The notes: a model not told the origin generated them from the sequence alone. A stretch of DNA of 20,848 nucleotides from Streptomyces sp. NRRL F-5630 (GCF_000719475.1 NZ_JOGO01000092.1:1-20848); one strand, 5' to 3'. Shown: positions 6,362 through 14,578, counted from the first letter of the stretch. Translations and numbers: made by a program.

Positions 6362-7300
6362 TCAAGCGAGCGGTACTACCGCGACGGGCGCCGGGCTGTG
6401 GTGCACGACCGCATGGGCCACGTGCCCGAGGCGAGTCCCCACGGGCACCGCGCGCGAACGGCGGCCCACGACCACGAGCCTCGCGTCGAGCGAGGCGTCC
6501 ATGAGGCTGTTGGCGGGAGACCCCTTCGCGATGCTCACGTCGGTCTCCACCTCCGGATACTGGCGGCGCCACGGAGCCAGCAGCCCGTTGATCTCGGTGC
6601 GCGCACGTGTTTGGGTCTCCTCGTCGATGCCGCCGTGCACCGCGCCCCCGTAGCCGTAGGAGGGAAACGGTTTCCATCCGTGCACGAAGCGAAGCCGCGC
6701 CCGGTGCAGGGCCGCCTCTTCGAAGGCGAAGGCGAGCAGGGCCTGGCAGGGGTCCCGGGGGTCGAGCCCCACCGTGATGTTCCCGGTCGCGGTCTGCCCG
6801 GCAGGGGGCGTCGCGGCATCTTGGGTGGCGAGGGATATCTCTTGCCCGACGCCGTCCGCGGGAGCTCCAGGACGCACGAGTACGACGGGACGCGGGGCCG
6901 TACCCGCGACGGCCAGAGAAACCGAGCCCACGGCGAAGCCGTGCCCTCCCCGGCCGACCTCGCTGGAACCGAGCGCGACCAGCCCGGCCGTCGCCGCGGC
7001 CTCGCCGAGCTCGGTGGCGGTGAAGGTACCGGAGAGCACCGTGGTGCGCACGTTCAGACCCGGGTGATCCTCTCGCACCCGCGTGGCCTGCTCGCGTACC
7101 AGCGACTGGGCCCAGACATCGAGTTGAGGATCATGCGGCAAAGGTGCCGACCACGTGGCCGGCCATTCCTGAACGTGCACGAGGTGGAGCCGGGTGTGAC
7201 GCAGCGCCGCCTCGTCGGCCCCCCAGCGCATCGCCTGTCGGCTGCCGTCGGAACCATCCAGACCCACCAGCACCTCTGCCGTGAACTCCTTCGTCGTCAT
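6362..7300 (-). CDS. Universal stress protein, tandem UspA domains
   Basis: The product has 312 residues and two Usp domains joined by a longer linker (about 150-172) than in the other two Usp proteins here. Domain 1 begins VLVGLDGSDGSRQAMRWGAD and ends ALGSSEVGRGGHGFAVGSVS, with an intact nucleotide loop. Domain 2 begins ITVGLDPRDPCQALLAFAFE and ends VVVGRRSRAVPVGTRLGHV, with Gly-His in place of Gly-Ser/Thr, as in the 3193 protein. The ATG at 7300 is supported by AGGAGG a few bases upstream; an in-frame upstream extension to about 7396 runs through a repeat region and is unlikely. It lies 80 bp upstream of the alcohol dehydrogenase gene and 119 bp after the Acg-like gene, probably in one transcription unit. 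Confidence 0.92.
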   Translation of the reverse strand: MTTKEFTAEVLVGLDGSDGSRQAMRWGADEAALRHTRLHLVHVQEWPATWSAPLPHDPQLDVWAQSLVREQATRVREDHPGLNVRTTVLSGTFTATELGEAAATAGLVALGSSEVGRGGHGFAVGSVSLAVAGTAPRPVVLVRPGAPADGVGQEISLATQDAATPPAGQTATGNITVGLDPRDPCQALLAFAFEEAALHRARLRFVHGWKPFPSYGYGGAVHGGIDEETQTRARTEINGLLAPWRRQYPEVETDVSIAKGSPANSLMDASLDARLVVVGRRSRAVPVGTRLGHVAHAVVHHSPAPVAVVPLA

Positions 7301-7378
7301 CCCTGCCTCCTGGCTTGTTCGGGCTCGCGCCCGGCGCCGGCGCTCACGGACCGGGCGAATGAGGGTTCCCCGTTCTCG

Positions 7379-7435
7379 GAAGACGTCGAGGGTCACCTCG
7401 AAGACGTCGAGGATCTCCGTCAGAAGATGTCGAGG
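7379..7435. repeat. Three copies of a 13-bp motif at 21-23 bp spacing
   Basis: GAAGACGTCGAGG occurs at 7379-7391 and 7400-7412, and GAAGATGTCGAGG at 7423-7435. The last copy encodes the final ILDIF residues of the Acg-like protein. The other two lie past its stop and, on the minus strand, read EILDVFEV and TLDVFRE in one other frame. This looks like a 3'-end coding segment duplicated out of frame. The spacing is about two helical turns, so a protein-binding role is also possible. Confidence 0.6.
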
Positions 7436-8319
7436 ATCTTCTCGACGGGCCGGCGGCTCGTCGCCCTTCCGGCCGGTCCCCGGCCCAGCCGCACCAGCGC
7501 CTGGACCGGGCCGTCGGAGCCGGCGGGCCCGTTCATCAGCCAGCGCAGCGACGCACGGTCTGAAGGGGACGTCGCGGTCGCCGTCGCGAGATGAGCCAGG
7601 GTCGCCGCGAGCATGACCCGCTCGACGGCCTGCCCCGCGACCACCCAGTCCTGCGGGTTGTCCGCCACGGTACTCAGCGTGGCCAGGGCAGGACGCCGCT
7701 CGACCGCTGTCTCGGACGGCTCGTGGGGGGACGTGTGCGGCCGGGAGACCGGCGAGGGGGCGGCACCACTGCCAGGCACTTCTCCGAGTTCGGCCTCACT
7801 GTGGTTGTCGGCCATGACGTCCATCAGGAAGCGGGCACGCTTGTCGCTGGGAAAGACCAGGTGCGCCCCCTCGGCCTCCACCTCACGCGTCAGCTCGTCC
7901 CGGAGACCGGCGGACACAGGGGCATCGGTGACAATGCGGCTGCTGCGATGACGCTCGGCAAGAGCCGGGTAGAGCCGGCCGAGCACCGCGTCGGGACGCA
8001 CGCCTTCGGGGCCAGGACGCACGCGAGCCACCAGATCGGGATCCGCGAGGTCGGGCGTGGTGTCGACCTCGAGGGGCAAGCCCGCGTGCGCGGCGGCCAC
8101 ACGAAGATTGAACAGGGCGGCTCCACAATCGATGCGCCGTGCACGCGATACGTCCGCGACGCCCGGACCGCTACCCGCCGTATCCACCCGCACGTCGAGG
8201 GAACCGCTATCGCGGTGGTAGACGAATCGCCACGGTTGAGTGTTCCGGACGGACAGAGCGGTCGCCGCATCGCGCACGAGCGCGCGCAGAGTGGCATCCG
8301 GGATCATCGCAGCGGCCAT
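7420..8319 (-). CDS. Acg-like nitroreductase-fold flavoprotein
   Basis: The 299-residue product resembles the mycobacterial Acg family: DATLRALVRDAATALSVRNT with QPWRF (to residue 32), CGAALFNLRVAAAHAG (65-80), HRSSRI, GAHLVFP, and near the C-terminus DWVVAGQAVERVMLAATLA and LRWLMN. Acg proteins have a nitroreductase fold that holds FMN very tightly and are induced in hypoxia or dormancy; a classical catalytic activity is not established. The central part (about 165-205) is a Pro/Ser/Glu-rich linker and looks shorter than the charged and aromatic segment I expect there, so part of the fold may be missing. I chose the ATG at 8319 because GGGGAGGAGGG lies upstream; a frame extension to 8385 overlaps the antitoxin remnant. 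It is probably the first gene of the minus-strand stress run. Confidence 0.85.
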   Translation of the reverse strand: MAAAMIPDATLRALVRDAATALSVRNTQPWRFVYHRDSGSLDVRVDTAGSGPGVADVSRARRIDCGAALFNLRVAAAHAGLPLEVDTTPDLADPDLVARVRPGPEGVRPDAVLGRLYPALAERHRSSRIVTDAPVSAGLRDELTREVEAEGAHLVFPSDKRARFLMDVMADNHSEAELGEVPGSGAAPSPVSRPHTSPHEPSETAVERRPALATLSTVADNPQDWVVAGQAVERVMLAATLAHLATATATSPSDRASLRWLMNGPAGSDGPVQALVRLGRGPAGRATSRRPVEKILDIF

Positions 8320-8372
8320 CACGGCCCTCCTCCCCTCTCGTTCCAGAGTGGCCTTGCCGCTGGCTCCCGCAT

Positions 8373-8516
8373 CTCGGGGAGGCACAACCGCCGCGCAAGT
8401 ACCAGGAACGGGAAGAGGGCGAGATCAACCGGATCACCGACGAGCGCATGGCCAACCCGGCACCCGGCATCCCGATCGAGGACATCATGAGGGAGACGCT
8501 GGCGCGCGGTGAGTGA
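8373..8516 (+). pseudogene. Type II antitoxin, C-terminal remnant
   Basis: The frame ending at the TGA 8514-8516 reads PRKYQEREEGEINRITDER then MANPAPGIPIEDIMRETLAR. This acidic, probably helical segment with a Pro-rich turn is typical of the toxin-wrapping tail of small antitoxins. Upstream, the same frame enters unrelated sequence antisense to the Acg-like gene and its leader, with no start codon; the only in-frame ATG (8449) would give 22 residues. The stop overlaps the toxin start by 8 bp, the usual antitoxin-toxin coupling. The DNA-binding half has evidently been deleted, probably near 8340-8373. Phd/YefM is possible, but the family cannot be fixed from the tail. Confidence 0.6.
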
Positions 8517-8772
8517 GTACCGAACCGTCTTCCGACCAGAGGCACAGGCCGAGCTCCGGAAGATCCCTCGTGACATGGCCCTACGCTTCCTGACCAAACT
8601 GACCGCACTGGAGAGCGACCCCCTTGGCTTCAACACCACCGCGCTCGTGTCACAGCCAGAACGCCGTCGACTGCGGGTCGGCGACTACCGGGTCGTCTAC
8701 ACGATCGACAAGGGAGAGCTCGTAGTGTGGGTCGTCCACGTCGGGCATCGCTCCACCGTTCACGACACCTGA
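8509..8772 (+). CDS. RelE/ParE superfamily toxin
   Basis: The 87-residue protein has the usual RelE-fold layout: MSEYRTVFRPEAQAELRKIP, a helix pair, DPLGFNTTALVSQPERRRLR, then VGDYRVVYTIDKGELVVWVV and HVGHRSTVHDT. The basic strand RRRLRVGDYRVVY and the late His/Arg (HVGHRS) are where RelE enzymes keep RNase residues. RelE toxins cut mRNA in the ribosomal A site, while ParE members poison gyrase; RelE is favoured by the Y-R-V-V-Y core but not proved. The GTG at 8509 overlaps the antitoxin stop, so translation should be coupled. The frame is intact from start to stop although its antitoxin is truncated. The toxin may therefore be silent or weakly translated, or held by an unlinked antitoxin. 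Confidence 0.85.
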   Translation: MSEYRTVFRPEAQAELRKIPRDMALRFLTKLTALESDPLGFNTTALVSQPERRRLRVGDYRVVYTIDKGELVVWVVHVGHRSTVHDT

Positions 8773-8916
8773 TCCCGAATGATCCAGCGTCTGAACATCC
8801 AGCCCAGGTCCAGCAGAGGCGCAACCGATCAGGTCGTCACAGCGGTTCCATCCTCGGGGCCCAGCAGAGGTGACCCACCGTCAAGAAATCCAGCACCGCA
8901 CCAGCACGGTATGGAC

Positions 8917-8949
8917 GAAGGGGCCGAGTCTCAAGAGCCCGGCCCCTTC
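8917..8949. terminator. Hairpin terminator between toxin and ychF
   Basis: GAAGGGGCCG (8917-8926) pairs exactly with CGGCCCCTTC (8940-8949) around a 13-nt loop. On the plus strand it is followed by TGATCTGCTTATTTG, which is fairly T-rich for this genome. It lies past the ychF stop on the minus strand and about 145 bp past the toxin stop, so it may serve both convergent units. The rest of 8773-8995 shows only two short related copies of CCAGCAGAGG (about 8809 and 8861) and no gene. Confidence 0.65.
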
Positions 8950-8995
8950 TGATCTGCTTATTTGCCACGTCAGCGACGTCGTGACACGTCACCCA

Positions 8996-10084
<1,089 letters not shown>

Positions 10085-10118
10085 GACTCTCTAAGTCCGC
10101 TCACGAATCCGAAGGTGG

Positions 10119-10181
10119 GTACGAAAGTGCGTACGGCCGGGACCGCGGGTCGTGACGCTTCGCCGACCGTGACCGTGACCG
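10119..10181. promoter_or_regulatory. Short inverted and direct repeats in the ychF/DUF6542 gap
   Basis: GTACG (10119-10123) and CGTAC (10130-10134) form an inverted repeat around AAAGTG, 35-50 bp upstream of the ychF start, where an operator over its promoter could lie. GACCGT is repeated in tandem from 10165 (nearly three copies). No standard -10 for ychF was identified. Short GC-rich symmetry is common here, so this is only a candidate. Confidence 0.25.
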
Positions 10182-10318
10182 CCCGCCCCTCCGGCCGGTG
10201 CCGGTGCGCCTCTCACGGTACAGGGAGGCGGCACGGGGCCGACCCGGCACCGTACGGCAGCGGGGGCGCCGTGGGCAAAAGCGCGTGTCCCGGACCGGAG
10301 GGCACGGGGCGCGGCGCC

Positions 10319-10324
10319 TACGTT
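10319..10324 (+). promoter_or_regulatory. Leaderless -10 element of DUF6542 gene
   Basis: TACGTT ends 6 nt before the GTG at 10331, and no Shine-Dalgarno sequence is present. This spacing places the transcription start at or next to the start codon and supports GTG 10331 over other in-frame codons. Confidence 0.55.
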
Positions 10325-10330
10325 GGTGCG

Positions 10331-10921
10331 GTGGAGCAACCCAGTACGCGCAGGCCGCCCGACAGGCCGTCCCCCCGTCCCCCCGCCGCCCGTCCCGCCC
10401 GCCGCCCGTTGCCGCCGCAGGGTGCGCAGGGGCGCGGGGGCCCTCCCCGTCCTCGTCCGCCCCGTCCCTCGCGCCGTCCCCGTACCGCGTCGGGCGCGAC
10501 CCGTACCCCTTCCCGGGTCCCCGGGCCCCGGCTCACCGGGCTCGGGACCGGGCTCTTCGCCGTGGCGGCGATGCTGCTCGCCTCCGGCCTCGCGCTCGCC
10601 GCGGGGTCCTCGGTGCTCGTGTACGGGCTGCTCTTCCTGCCCGTGAGCGTGCTCGCCGCGCTGTGGGTGCGGCCCGCCGACCTCTTCGCGGCCCCCGTCG
10701 CCGTGCCGCTCGCCTTCGCCGTGGGGCTCACACCGCTCGCCGAGAGCGACGGCGGGCTCGCGGGGCACGCGGTGGGCGTCGTGACGGCGCTCGCGGTGCA
10801 CGCCGGGTGGCTGTACGCGGGGACGGCGGTGGCGGCGGCGCTGGTGGTGGCACGCAAGATGCGGATGGTGCGCAGGCGGGCCGCGGCCTCCGCACGGGGG
10901 AAGGGCCGGCCGCGGGGGTGA
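10331..10921 (+). CDS. DUF6542 domain membrane protein
   Basis: The product has 196 residues. Residues 1-65 form a Pro/Arg-rich, low-complexity, probably disordered cytosolic tail. Four hydrophobic segments follow: LGTGLFAVAAMLLASGLALA, VLVYGLLFLPVSVLAALWV, FAAPVAVPLAFAVGLTPLA, and VGVVTALAVHAGWLYAGTAV running into AAALVVA. A basic tail (RKMRMVRRRAAA) ends the protein. The membrane part matches DUF6542, an actinobacterial family without known function that I recall near ychF, ppgK and ispH. The tail's positive charge predicts a cytosolic C-terminus, and with four helices a cytosolic N-terminus too. It is convergent with ppgK, with 22 bp between stops. Confidence 0.85.
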   Translation: MEQPSTRRPPDRPSPRPPAARPARRPLPPQGAQGRGGPPRPRPPRPSRRPRTASGATRTPSRVPGPRLTGLGTGLFAVAAMLLASGLALAAGSSVLVYGLLFLPVSVLAALWVRPADLFAAPVAVPLAFAVGLTPLAESDGGLAGHAVGVVTALAVHAGWLYAGTAVAAALVVARKMRMVRRRAAASARGKGRPRG

Positions 10922-10935
10922 GCGGCGGCCGGCCC
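10903..10935. terminator. Bidirectional hairpin between DUF6542 and ppgK
   Basis: GGGCCGGCCGC (10903-10913) pairs exactly with GCGGCCGGCCC (10925-10935) around an 11-nt loop containing the DUF6542 stop codon. With only 22 bp between the two convergent stops, this stem is the evident candidate for ending both transcripts. It has no U-tract. Confidence 0.55.
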
Positions 10936-10943
10936 CGCCCGGC

Positions 10944-11690
10944 TCAGCCGCGCTCCGCCACCCGCATCGCCGCTCCCACGATCCCCGCGTTGTTCTGGAG
11001 CTGGGCCGGGACCAGATCGGCGTGGATTCCCTTGATGTGGGGGAGGAACTTCTCCGCCTTGCGGCTCACTCCGCCGCCGATGACGAGGAGTTCCGGCGAG
11101 AAGAGCATCTCGACGTGGGCGAGGTACTTCTCGACCCGCTTCGCCCAGTGCGCGTAGCTCATGTCGTGGTCCTCCTTGACCTTCGAGGAGGCGCGCTTCT
11201 CGGCGTCGTGGCCGTCCAGCTCCAGGTGCCCCAGCTCCGTGTTCGGCACGAGCACGCCGTTGGTGAAGATCCCGGAGCCGATGCCGGTGCCGAAGGTCAG
11301 GACGATCACCGTACCCGTGCGGCCCTTGCCCGCGCCGAAGCGCATCTCGGCGAGGCCCGCCGCGTCCGCGTCGTTGAGCGCCGTGACCGGGCAGGAGGCG
11401 CCCAGGCGCTCTTCGAGGAGGCCCTCGATGTGCGTACCGACCCAGCTCTTGTCCACGTTCGCGGCGGTCCGCACCGTGCCGTCCGTGATCACGCCGGGGA
11501 AGGTGACCCCGACCGGGCCCTGCCAGCCGAAGTGGTCCACGACCTCCTTCACCTTCTCCGCGACGCCCTCCGGGGTCGCCGGGTGCGGGGTGAGGACCTT
11601 GTGGCGCGGCTGCGCCAGGTCGCCGAGGTCCAGGTCCACGGGCGCGCCCTTGATGCCAGAGCCGCCGATGTCCACGCCGAAGATCTGCAT
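10944..11690 (-). CDS. ppgK: Polyphosphate glucokinase (ROK family)
   Basis: The 248-residue enzyme phosphorylates glucose using inorganic polyphosphate, or ATP, in the cytosol. Motifs: phosphate loop GVDIGGSGIKGA (5-16), GPVGVTFPGVI, the substrate-side NDADAAGLAE with the catalytic Asp, the second phosphate motif LTFGTGIGSGIF, then TELGHLELDG and LLVIGGGVSRKAEKFLP. The ROK zinc-cysteine motif is absent, as in PPGKs, and the length matches actinobacterial polyphosphate glucokinases. The ATG at 11690 is favoured over an in-frame GTG three codons earlier because a TACGGT -10 ends 7 nt before it and overlaps that GTG. It lies downstream of ispH on the same strand, 167 bp away, with its own promoter signal. 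Confidence 0.95.
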   Translation of the reverse strand: MQIFGVDIGGSGIKGAPVDLDLGDLAQPRHKVLTPHPATPEGVAEKVKEVVDHFGWQGPVGVTFPGVITDGTVRTAANVDKSWVGTHIEGLLEERLGASCPVTALNDADAAGLAEMRFGAGKGRTGTVIVLTFGTGIGSGIFTNGVLVPNTELGHLELDGHDAEKRASSKVKEDHDMSYAHWAKRVEKYLAHVEMLFSPELLVIGGGVSRKAEKFLPHIKGIHADLVPAQLQNNAGIVGAAMRVAERG

Positions 11691-11697
11691 GGGGACC

Positions 11698-11703
11698 ACC
11701 GTA
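11698..11703 (-). promoter_or_regulatory. Leaderless -10 element of ppgK
   Basis: On the minus strand TACGGT is followed by 7 nt and the ATG at 11690. No Shine-Dalgarno and no good -35 hexamer are present. The arrangement is the same as before ispH and xseA. Confidence 0.5.
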
Positions 11704-11857
11704 CGACGGACCCCCCGCGCCTGCCCCGCGTTGAGCGGCGGCCGGGGGGTCTTGTCGAGGGGCGGTCAGGCGGGGCGGCGCTCCGGACGCCGCGCCCGTG
11801 CGGACCGGCCCGGCGCCCCGCAAGGGCGGCACTCCGGCACCGGCCGCGCGGGAAGGC

Positions 11858-12916
11858 TCAGCCCGCCGTGCGCGCACCCTCCGTACGGGCGCCCGCCGCG
11901 AGCGCGGCCGCCTCGGCGCGCAGGTCGCGGCGCAGTTCCTTCGGCAGCGAGAAGGTGATCGACTCCTCCGCCGCCTTGACGATCTCGACGTCCTCGTACC
12001 CGCGCTCGGCGAGGTGGGCGAGGACGCCGTCGACGAGGACCTCGGGGACCGAGGCGCCGGAGGTCACGCCGACCGTCTCGACGCCGTCGAACCAGGCCGC
12101 GTCGATCTCGGCGGCCTCGTCGACGAGGCGCGCGTCGCGCGCGCCCGCGCCCTTGGCGACCTCGACGAGGCGGACCGAGTTCGAGGAGTTCTTCGAGCCG
12201 ACGACGATGACGAGGTCGGCGTCGGCGCCCATCTGCTTGACGGCGGTCTGGCGGTTCTGCGTCGCGTAGCAGATGTCGTCGCTGGGCGGCGAGACGAGGC
12301 CGGGGAACTTGGTCTTGAGGGCGTCGACGGTCTCCATCGTCTCGTCGACCGAGAGGGTCGTCTGCGAGAGCCACACGACCTTCTTCTCGTCGCGGACCTC
12401 GACGTTCGCGACGTCCTCGGGGCCGTCGACGAGTGTGATGTGGTCGGGGGCCTCGCCGGAGGTGCCGATGACCTCCTCGTGTCCCTCGTGGCCGATGAGG
12501 AGGATGTCGTAGTCCTCGTTCGCGTAGCGCACGGCCTCGCGGTGCACCTTGGTGACGAGCGGGCAGGTCGCGTCGATCGTCGCGAGGCGGCGCGCGGCGG
12601 CCTCCTCGTGCACGGTCGGTGCGACGCCGTGCGCGGAGAACATGACGATGGAGCCCTCGGGGACCTCGTCGGTCTGCTCGACGAAGATCGCGCCCTTCTT
12701 CTCCAGGGTCTTCACGACGTACTTGTTGTGGACGATCTCGTGGCGGACGTAGACCGGGGCGCCGTACTGCTCCAGGGCCTTCTCCACGGCGATCACGGCA
12801 CGGTCCACGCCGGCGCAGTATCCTCGCGGCGCGGCGAGCAGCACGCGTTTGCCTGCGCGCGGCGCCGCCTGCGTTCCGGGGGTCCGGTCGGGCGTCGGGC
12901 TGGGCGTAGCAGTCAT
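11858..12916 (-). CDS. ispH: 4-hydroxy-3-methylbut-2-enyl diphosphate reductase
   Basis: The 352-residue iron-sulfur enzyme catalyses the last step of the MEP isoprenoid pathway, making IPP and DMAPP. The three conserved cluster cysteines are Cys34 ([12 protein letters not shown]), Cys118 ([12 protein letters not shown]) and Cys216 ([12 protein letters not shown]). Substrate-binding histidines lie in [10 protein letters not shown] and FSAHGVAP, with [14 protein letters not shown] and the SKNSSNS phosphate-binding loop also intact. The first about 20 residues are a Pro/Thr-rich extension. The ATG at 12916 is chosen because TACGAT ends 7 nt before it; an ATG three codons upstream overlaps that element. 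An Ala/Arg-rich tail follows [10 protein letters not shown]. It is divergent from the permease gene. The very long minus-strand frame around it is spurious; only this part is coding. Confidence 0.97.
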   Translation of the reverse strand: MTATPSPTPDRTPGTQAAPRAGKRVLLAAPRGYCAGVDRAVIAVEKALEQYGAPVYVRHEIVHNKYVVKTLEKKGAIFVEQTDEVPEGSIVMFSAHGVAPTVHEEAAARRLATIDATCPLVTKVHREAVRYANEDYDILLIGHEGHEEVIGTSGEAPDHITLVDGPEDVANVEVRDEKKVVWLSQTTLSVDETMETVDALKTKFPGLVSPPSDDICYATQNRQTAVKQMGADADLVIVVGSKNSSNSVRLVEVAKGAGARDARLVDEAAEIDAAWFDGVETVGVTSGASVPEVLVDGVLAHLAERGYEDVEIVKAAEESITFSLPKELRRDLRAEAAALAAGARTEGARTAG

Positions 12917-12923
12917 GCGGCCC

Positions 12924-12929
12924 ATCGTA
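12924..12929 (-). promoter_or_regulatory. Leaderless -10 element of ispH
   Basis: On the minus strand TACGAT is followed by GGGCCGC (7 nt) and the ATG at 12916. No ribosome-binding site is present. The overlap of this hexamer with the alternative ATG at 12925 argues for the shorter protein. Confidence 0.55.
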
Positions 12930-12977
12930 CGGCCGTGTCGGGCGGGACCGGGGCGCGCACCTCGCCCAGACTGGCGG

Positions 12978-13010
12978 GTACGCGGCAGGAGCGTGCGCTC
13001 CGCGGCGTAC
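12978..13010. promoter_or_regulatory. Nested palindrome upstream of the amino-acid permease
   Basis: Outer arms GTACGC (12978-12983) and GCGTAC (13005-13010) enclose inner arms GGAGCG (12988-12993) and CGCTCC (12996-13001) with a 2-bp centre. The 33-bp element lies about 41 bp before the permease GTG, in the gap divergent to ispH. It could be an operator or a hairpin in the permease leader. No regulator gene is adjacent. Confidence 0.4.
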
Positions 13011-13051
13011 GCAGGTGACGAGGACGGCCGGGCGAGGCAGGAGGAGCACGG

Positions 13052-14461
13052 GTGAGTGACGAGCGCGCGAGGCACGAGGGACCGGAGCCGGCCGAGGGGG
13101 CGAGCCCCGCTGTCGATCCGGGGGCACCACCACCGGTGCCGGGCTCGGGGCGCCTGCACCGGGAGCTGGGATTCCGCGATCTCGTCGTGTACGGGCTCCT
13201 GTTCATCGCCCCCATGGCCCCGGTCGGCATCTTCGGCACGCTCGACGCGAAGTCGCACGGCGCGGTCGCGCTCGTCTACGTCGTCGCGACGATCGCGATG
13301 GCCTTCACGGCGTACAGCTACTCGCTCATGGTGCGGGTCGTGCCGCAGGCGGGCTCCGTCTTCGCCTACGCGCGAGCGGGGCTCGGGCGGCAGGCGGGGT
13401 TCGTCGCCGGGTGGATGGTGATGCTGGACTACCTCCTGATCCCGGCCGTGGCGTACCTCTTCTCGGGCATCGCGATGAACGCGCTCGTGCCGGACGTCTC
13501 GCGCTGGGTGTGGACGGCGGCGGCCGTCGTCATCACGACGGGGCTCAACCTGTGGGGGGTGCGGGCCGCCGCGCGGGTCGGCTTCGCGGTGCTCGCGATG
13601 GAGATCGTGGTGCTGCTCGTCTTCTGCGCCTCGGCGATCGTGACGCTGGTACAGGACGGGGCCACGCGTGACTGGTGGTCGCCGTTCACCGGGGACACCA
13701 GTACGTTCACGGTCACGGCGGTCGTCGGCGCGGTGTCGGTCGCGGTGCTCTCGTACCTCGGCTTCGACGCGATCGCGACGTTCGCCGAGGAGACCACGGG
13801 CGGCTCGGCGAAGGTGGCGCGGGCGCTGCTGTTCTGCCTCGCGCTCGCGGGCGTGCTCTTCATCCTCCAGACGTACCTGGTGGCGCTCCTCGAACCGGTC
13901 TCCTCCAGTCACCTCGCCTCGCACCCCGAGGCGCAGGGGCCCGCCTTCTACGACGCGGTGGACACCTCGGTCGGGGGCTGGCTGCACGACCTGGTGGCGG
14001 TGAGCAAGGCGATCGGGGCGGCGTTCGCCGCGCTCGCCGGGCAGGCGGCGGCGGGACGGCTGCTCTTCGCGATGGGCCGCGACCGGCGCCTGCCGCGCGT
14101 CCTGGCCCGGACGTGGGACGGCGTCCCGCGGGTGGCACTGCTCCTCTCGGCGGTCATCACCTGCGCGGCGGCCCTGTGGGCGGCGGACCGCGCGACGGGC
14201 CTGGACGACCTCAGCTCGGTGGTGAACGTGGGCGCCCTGAGCGCCTTCACGCTCCTGCACGCGAGCGTGGTCGGCTGGTTCGCGGTCCAGCGGGGCAGCG
14301 GGAGGCCGAGCTGGTGGCGGCACGTGCTGATCCCGGTGGTGGGGGCCGCGATCACGGTGGCGGTGATCGTGGAGGCGACGCACTCGGCGCAGGTGGTGGG
14401 GGCGATCTGGCTGGCCGTCGGGCTGATCGTGCTCGTGACGCAGCGGCGCGTGCTGCGGTAG
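13052..14461 (+). CDS. APC-superfamily amino-acid permease
   Basis: The 469-residue integral membrane protein is a secondary transporter for amino acids or amines. A 35-residue Pro/Glu-rich cytosolic N-terminus precedes about 12 hydrophobic segments, including [20 protein letters not shown] (helix 1, with the APC-type broken helix), [17 protein letters not shown] (helix 2-3 loop), [17 protein letters not shown] and [17 protein letters not shown] (helix 6). Motif [11 protein letters not shown] is characteristic of APC-family permeases. The GTG at 13052 is preceded by AGGAGG (about 13039-13044). A strong hairpin follows the stop. A palindrome lies upstream and there is no enzyme partner nearby, so the substrate cannot be assigned. 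It sits between ispH and xseA, which I expect to be neighbours in related genomes, so it may be an accessory insertion. Confidence 0.93.
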   Translation: MSDERARHEGPEPAEGASPAVDPGAPPPVPGSGRLHRELGFRDLVVYGLLFIAPMAPVGIFGTLDAKSHGAVALVYVVATIAMAFTAYSYSLMVRVVPQAGSVFAYARAGLGRQAGFVAGWMVMLDYLLIPAVAYLFSGIAMNALVPDVSRWVWTAAAVVITTGLNLWGVRAAARVGFAVLAMEIVVLLVFCASAIVTLVQDGATRDWWSPFTGDTSTFTVTAVVGAVSVAVLSYLGFDAIATFAEETTGGSAKVARALLFCLALAGVLFILQTYLVALLEPVSSSHLASHPEAQGPAFYDAVDTSVGGWLHDLVAVSKAIGAAFAALAGQAAAGRLLFAMGRDRRLPRVLARTWDGVPRVALLLSAVITCAAALWAADRATGLDDLSSVVNVGALSAFTLLHASVVGWFAVQRGSGRPSWWRHVLIPVVGAAITVAVIVEATHSAQVVGAIWLAVGLIVLVTQRRVLR

Positions 14462-14499
14462 GGGGCCTTTCCGCCGGGCCGCCTCCCGGGGCTCGGCTC

Positions 14500-14536
14500 C
14501 CCGCGCTCCCCCGGTCCTCGGCCGGGGGAGCGCGGG
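14500..14536 (+). terminator. Strong terminator hairpin after the permease
   Basis: Arms 14500-14514 (CCCGCGCTCCCCCGG) and 14522-14536 are perfectly complementary over 15 bp, with a 7-nt loop TCCTCGG. It is the most stable short hairpin I found in the window. It ends 5 bp before the -35-like element of xseA, so it should insulate xseAB from permease transcription. A T-rich run (AAGTTTGT) starts only about 10 bp later. Confidence 0.75.
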
Positions 14537-14541
14537 AGGGG

Positions 14542-14571
14542 CTGAAGTTTGTCGGCGGTGGCCATTACGCT
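14542..14571 (+). promoter_or_regulatory. Leaderless promoter of xseA
   Basis: CTGAAG (14542-14547), an 18-bp spacer and TACGCT (14566-14571) form a plausible sigma-70-type promoter. The -10 ends 7 nt before the ATG at 14579. No Shine-Dalgarno precedes that ATG, and the alternative in-frame TTG at 14549 lies inside the promoter. This is the most complete of the leaderless promoters in the window. Confidence 0.6.
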
Positions 14572-14578
14572 CAAGCAC

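Noticed and set aside
6282..6677. N-terminal extension of the alcohol dehydrogenase
   Set aside because: It overlaps the end of the neighbouring Usp gene on the same strand, has no family similarity, and GAAGGAGG marks the ATG at 6281.
5106..8372. DosR/DevR/OsdR-type 14-bp boxes upstream of the stress genes
   Set aside because: I looked in the leaders of all five genes. The nearest resemblances, such as GGGAGTCGGTCCG at 6333-6345 and a half-site TTCGGGGGACC near 6307, have wrong spacing or only one good arm. A motif scan would be needed.
8773..8916. Additional toxin-antitoxin or mobile-element gene after the toxin
   Set aside because: No open frame with coding character; only two short CCAGCAGAGG words, too little to call.
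11704..11857. Small gene or RNA between ispH and ppgK
   Set aside because: No frame shows family-like sequence and no structure stands out beyond short GC-rich stems such as GCGGCG/CGCCGC around 11773-11793.
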